A DNA stretch of 12,700 nucleotides from an uncultured Collinsella sp. (GTDB lineage: Bacteria; Actinomycetota; Coriobacteriia; Coriobacteriales; Coriobacteriaceae): assembly GCA_900545875.1 (NCBI GenBank), contig URAQ01000023.1, positions 1 through 12,700 of the forward strand, given 5' to 3'. The notes beneath the pieces are model-generated. The model was not told the DNA's origin. It made no database searches and saw only the letters and a program-made list of their open reading frames with translations. Each line of letters opens with the position of its first letter. The first letter of the stretch is position 1. This document shows positions 11,735 through 12,700 of this stretch, one piece after another. Made by a program: the position numbers and the translations under genes.

Positions 11735-12700
11735 ATGACGGCCACACCGTGGGGATTCCGGGACATATTGCCCGAGGAGGCTCAGGCGCGCGAGGAGATC
11801 GCATGTACGGTGAAGGGCTGCTTCAGGGAGCATCATTACCTTCCGGTCGAGACGCCGCTGCTCGAGGACAAGAGTTCGCTCGAGGAAGGCGGCCGCATTG
11901 CGGACACGCCGTTTAAGCTCTTTGATGACGACGGTCGCCTGCTGGTGGTCCGTCCCGACAACACGTTGCCGATCGTGCGCCTGGTTTCGACCCGCATGCG
12001 CGCGGCTGACCTGCCCCTGCGCCTTCGCTACGAGGCGCCGGTGGTTCGCGAGTGTCAGCGCAATGCCGGCGGCTCGCGTCAGTTTACGCAGCTGGGCTTT
12101 GAGCTTATCGGCGCGGGCGATACCGCGGGCGATGTCGAGATTGTCTCGCTCGTGGCCGAGGCCGTGCGTAAGCTGGCACTGCCCGATGCGCGCATTATCG
12201 CAGGTAGCGTGCGTCCGTTTAAGGAACTGCTCGCGGCGTGCGAGGATCGCGAGCTGGCCGCTGAGGCCCTGCGCTGCGTGCACGCCAACGACTTTGTGGG
12301 CCTCGATGCCCGCGTGGCGGCAAGCACCGAGTCCGATGCCGTCAAGGCCGCCATTAGCGAGCTGCCGCGTCTGCACGGCGGTGCCGAGGTGCTCGACTGC
12401 GTGGACGCGCTGCTGGAGGCCGCCGGTATCGTCGCGCCGCTGACGTGCGAGCTGCGTGCCCTGGTTGAGGGCCTGGCATCCGAGGACGCCCAGGTGCTGT
12501 CGTTCGACTTCTCTATCATGAACTCTTTCGATTACTACACGGGCCTGGTCTTTAAGGCCTATGCCGGCGGACTGCCCGATCCGGTCGGTTCGGGCGGACG
12601 CTATGACTCCATCTTTACCGGCGCATTTGGCGACGGTATCGAGGTGCCGGCGGCGGGCTTCGCCTTTTCGCTCGAGCGCTTGGAGGCCGCGCGCACCTCG
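11735..12700 (+). CDS. hisZ: ATP phosphoribosyltransferase regulatory subunit (HisZ), cut by window end
   Basis: HisZ is a catalytically idle paralogue of histidyl-tRNA synthetase that joins the short form of HisG to make the first enzyme of histidine biosynthesis. The 322 codons visible are uninterrupted. Class II synthetase-like landmarks are TPWGFRDILP (4-13), VRPDNTLPIVRL (72-83), a motif-2-like VVRECQRNAGGSRQFTQLGF (103-122), FDYYTGLVFKAY (265-276), GSGGRYD (285-291) and AAGFAFSLERL (306-316). The RPDNT form, where HisRS has RPEGT, and the weakened motif 2 favour HisZ over HisS. The short linker before FDYYTG also fits. AGGAGG (11721-11726) lies 8 nt before the ATG. The C-terminus, and probably hisG, lies beyond the window. 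Confidence 0.9.
   Translation, partial: MTATPWGFRDILPEEAQAREEIACTVKGCFREHHYLPVETPLLEDKSSLEEGGRIADTPFKLFDDDGRLLVVRPDNTLPIVRLVSTRMRAADLPLRLRYEAPVVRECQRNAGGSRQFTQLGFELIGAGDTAGDVEIVSLVAEAVRKLALPDARIIAGSVRPFKELLAACEDRELAAEALRCVHANDFVGLDARVAASTESDAVKAAISELPRLHGGAEVLDCVDALLEAAGIVAPLTCELRALVEGLASEDAQVLSFDFSIMNSFDYYTGLVFKAYAGGLPDPVGSGGRYDSIFTGAFGDGIEVPAAGFAFSLERLEAARTS

Overview
The window looks like a piece of an actinobacterial chromosome of the class Coriobacteriia, most likely a gut Collinsella or close relative. This rests on moderately high G+C, frequent G- or C-ending codons, strong purine-rich ribosome binding sites, paired GAAGGCC/GGCCTTC terminators, and a plain housekeeping set (murB, hisZ, tRNA-Ile/Ala). 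The assignment is inference from style and gene content, not from a marker gene.

Layout. 1-320: a minus-strand tRNA cluster Ile(GAU)-Ala(UGC)-Ile(GAU, cut by the window edge) with a promoter at its head and a strong hairpin between the first two tRNAs. 330-560: no convincing gene, but two terminator-type hairpins. 561-1523: murB on the minus strand, divergent from a LacI-family repressor gene (1707-2735). 2736-2983: an intergenic region dominated by a perfect 31-bp inverted repeat. 2984-4976: a compact plus-strand cluster made of a small unknown protein and two overlapping GntR/HutC-family regulators, closed by a terminator. 5252-6313: an FrlB-like SIS-domain sugar-phosphate deglycase preceded by two operator-like repeats and a foldable leader, and followed by a terminator. 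All of its codons, read by eye, end in G or C. 6420-6610: an array of alternating inverted short repeats. 6753-11341: a minus-strand two-gene operon, an MMPL/RND-type membrane transporter followed by a secreted protein rich in xxxLxxG heptads. 11342-11734: the promoter of that operon, a second locus of the same short repeat, and a hairpin ahead of hisZ. 11735-12700: hisZ, cut by the window end.

How parts work together. The two HutC-type regulators and the FrlB-like enzyme resemble the logic of the enterobacterial frl and fra systems, where a GntR-family regulator controls breakdown of Amadori compounds (fructose-amino acids). Here no kinase or transporter is adjacent, so the enzyme's substrate is open. 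The MMPL transporter and the secreted heptad protein are 32 bp apart and share one good promoter, suggesting one envelope export complex. murB serves peptidoglycan precursor synthesis, and hisZ partners with HisG in histidine synthesis.

Most distinctive items: the fully G/C-ending codon usage of the SIS gene beside ordinary neighbours, the dispersed GGAAA-N4-rTCCC-type repeat family at two loci, the 31-bp perfect palindrome, and the extracellular heptad protein paired with the MMPL pump. I saw no CRISPR array, no transposase and no phage genes.
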